Virus record (IMG/VR): IMGVR_UViG_3300025770_001283
Location: 1 to 24,047 of that record
From: a virus
Length of the DNA stretch: 24,047 nucleotides
Strand: one strand, 5' to 3'
This document shows, piece by piece, positions 22,746 through 24,047 of the stretch. Under the pieces are notes generated by a model, which saw only the letters and a program-made list of their open reading frames with translations, ran no database searches and was not told the origin of the DNA. Position 1 is the first letter of the stretch; every line of letters begins with the position of its first letter. The translations under genes and the position numbers were made by a program.

Positions 22746-22936
22746 AAGAATCAAAGGTTAAGAAGGCTTTCAACGCATTTAAAGACGCATTTGATGGGGA
22801 AGATATACCAGCCACTCATGCAGAGCTACACAGTTTACTTCAATCAGCATTTTTTACAGAAAAAGAACGACAACTTTTCATTAGACAAGTAAAGTCTTAT
22901 GCAAGAGAAATGAATGTTGGGTTAGACTTGCTATAA
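22742..22936 (+). CDS. -1 frame extension of the preceding gene (fusion part)
   Basis: 64 codons and TAA, read after a -1 slip at the A-run. The peptide, starting VEESKVKKAFNAFKDAFDG and continuing with ELHSLLQSAFFTEKERQLF, is a credible pair or trio of amphipathic helices with a normal composition. The frame has no start codon except an ATG close to its end, and is closed upstream by TGA at 22724-22726, so it is unlikely to be translated alone. The fused product would have 362 residues. No family recognised. Confidence 0.65.
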   Translation, partial: VEESKVKKAFNAFKDAFDGEDIPATHAELHSLLQSAFFTEKERQLFIRQVKSYAREMNVGLDLL

Positions 22937-22950
22937 TATTATTGTATAAT
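22923..22950 (+). promoter_or_regulatory. Possible promoter upstream of the acidic protein gene
   Basis: TATAAT occurs twice, at 22932-22937 and 22945-22950. A partial -35 (TAGACT, 22923-22928) lies 16 bases before the second. The region overlaps the end of the -1 extension and lies about 32 bases before the next ATG. In a sequence this AT-rich the match could be chance. Confidence 0.35.
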
Positions 22951-22981
22951 ATGAAAAATAATTTTATTGTGGAGTTTTGTT

Positions 22982-23827
22982 ATGAAGGTTAATATTTATG
23001 GGCTTACTGAAGCCACTATCTCTTTTAATTCGATGGGTATGATGCTAAGAGGAAAATACAGTAGTATTCCTGAGGAATATGAAGCAGGCAGCGTGGCTTA
23101 TAATGTTGTTATTGATAATGAACATCAAGCTAACGAATTAAGGCAGATTTCTGACCTTAAATTGATTCGCGTAGAAGTTTTGGAAGAAGAAGAGAAAGAA
23201 GCAATCAATTTAAAGGACATTGTGTCATCTAGTCTTGTTGAAGAAACTGTTGAAGAAACTGTTGAGGTCATAACCACAACAGAACCTGCGTTAGAAGAGA
23301 TAGAGGACGACGTTAAGGTGTCGGAACTGCCTCCATCAGCAATAGATATTCAAATACCTTTGACTGATCAATACGAAAACTCATCTGATGCAGTCGTTAT
23401 GACATCAAGTGGACCAAGACGCGGAAAAATGACTCATAAGATGAATGGTGAGATTGACGACACGGATTCTCGTTGTGCAGCGTCATTGCAGGCTGCTGAA
23501 GATCTAAAGACAGAAGAAGAAAGACTTGACGATGTTATTGACGAGACTCTTTTAGATCCTTCTGAGCAAATGGGATCAAAGGCAGTATTAGGTGCTGGTA
23601 GCGGTAAAACGACAACTACAGCAATGAAGAATAACGCCTTTGGAGATAAGCCAGAACCTAACTTTCTTGATTTAGAAGTGGAAGACGACAAAAAGACAGA
23701 CAAGAGCAAAGAGGTGGAATCACCATTTATTGATTTAACACCTGATACGAATAGTACTGATGAGGCGTTTCTTGATCTTGATAAGGAAGAAGAGAATGAA
23801 TTAGGAGATTCCTTTATTGAATATTAA
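22982..23827 (+). CDS. Acidic, largely disordered protein of unknown function
   Basis: 281 residues from the ATG at 22982, with GTGGAG seven bases upstream (a TTG at 22967 is in frame but overlaps the ribosome site). Residues 1-~65 form a small compact domain (KVNIYGLTEATISFNSMGMM) of alternating strands with LRQISDLKLIRVEVL. The rest is rich in Glu, Asp, Ser and Thr, with repeats such as VEETVEETVEV and segments FLDLEVEDD, FIDLTPD and FLDLDKEEE that look like repeated short linear motifs (F-(L/I)-D-L). The N-terminal pattern resembles small phage proteins that precede head genes, but I cannot name a family. A GAGSGKTT stretch is not a real P-loop. The F(L/I)DL motifs may bind a partner. Confidence 0.75.
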   Translation: MKVNIYGLTEATISFNSMGMMLRGKYSSIPEEYEAGSVAYNVVIDNEHQANELRQISDLKLIRVEVLEEEEKEAINLKDIVSSSLVEETVEETVEVITTTEPALEEIEDDVKVSELPPSAIDIQIPLTDQYENSSDAVVMTSSGPRRGKMTHKMNGEIDDTDSRCAASLQAAEDLKTEEERLDDVIDETLLDPSEQMGSKAVLGAGSGKTTTTAMKNNAFGDKPEPNFLDLEVEDDKKTDKSKEVESPFIDLTPDTNSTDEAFLDLDKEEENELGDSFIEY

Positions 23828-23897
23828 AGGTTCACTAAGCTAAAAAATAGAATGATTTCTCTATCTTAATATTTGTTTTGGAGGTTGTGTTAACAGC
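23828..23897 (+). other. Short intergenic leader of the last gene
   Basis: 70 bases, A/T-rich, with GGAGG at 23879-23884 as the likely ribosome site, 13-14 bases from the ATG, which is longer than usual. No terminator or clear promoter is seen. Confidence 0.4.
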
Positions 23898-24047
23898 ATG
23901 AGTAAACAAAAGAAAACAGCTTATAGAACTACCATGCCTGAGATTATTGCTCCAGGTACTGGTCTTAGTGGAACGACTCAAAAATCAGTCATGCCATTTA
24001 ATAATGTGCATACCATTTGGGATGTTTTAACTGGTAAGCCATACTTA
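23898..24047 (+). CDS. Start of a gene cut by the right edge
   Basis: The first 50 residues of an open frame from ATG at 23898 to the edge, beginning MSKQKKTAYRTTMPEIIAPG and including TIWDVLTGKPYL. A GGAGG lies upstream. Too little is visible to assign a family. Its place after terL and two accessory genes makes the portal or another head protein a reasonable guess, on gene order only. Confidence 0.65.
   Translation, partial: MSKQKKTAYRTTMPEIIAPGTGLSGTTQKSVMPFNNVHTIWDVLTGKPYL

Noticed and set aside
23590-23620. GAGSGKTTTT as a nucleotide-binding P-loop
   Set aside because: The first Gly of GxxxxGK(S/T) is a Leu here, there is no Walker B, and it lies in an acidic low-complexity region.

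Overview
The window looks like part of a large, AT-rich tailed-phage genome (Caudoviricetes). The clearest evidence is a terminase large subunit with both ATPase and nuclease motifs (19942-21777), a T4-type lysozyme (11235-12167), several large beta-rich fibre or adhesin-like proteins, and a class I ribonucleotide reductase pair. Genes are tightly packed, with short overlaps and TAATG couplings. The host cannot be named from the sequence. A lipobox protein and a membrane-anchored lysozyme would fit a diderm host, and an oxygen-dependent type of RNR would fit an aerobic one; both points are inference.

Left part, minus strand (7762 down to 1): a coupled set of a small lipoprotein, a subtilisin-like protease, an NHL-type propeller protein ending in polyserine, a 1236-residue protein (N-terminal region, about 195-residue serine-rich linker, seven FG-GAP repeats), and a further serine-rich protein that runs off the left edge. 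Facing it on the plus strand (7874-9422) are a small unknown gene, a small protein with a transglutaminase-like Cys-His-Asp pattern, and another polyserine-tailed protein. This region looks like a host-surface recognition and degradation module whose proteins share polyserine linkers.

Middle, minus strand (9428-12167): an alpha/beta hydrolase whose ribosome binding site lies in a 12-bp hairpin, a von Willebrand A (MIDAS) protein, a 458-base intergenic region with five copies of a 20-base palindromic element upstream of a likely promoter, and a GH24 lysozyme with an N-terminal membrane segment.

Right part, plus strand (12375 to the end): two unknown small genes, an SMC/RecF-like ATPase with an altered Walker B motif, nrdA and nrdB followed by a strong terminator, then a packaging/structural run: a coiled-coil protein with a Met/Gly-rich linker, an NHL-like protein, terL, a protein whose reading frame continues through an A AAA AAG slippery site, an acidic protein, and a partial gene at the right edge.

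The most notable points are: (1) the slippery site at 22736-22742, with 64 codons of continuing open frame that has no start of its own; (2) NrdB with all six metal ligands but valine at the tyrosyl-radical position; (3) the five-copy palindrome array; (4) the SD-masking hairpin at 10049-10091; (5) polyserine segments shared by four different surface-type proteins.
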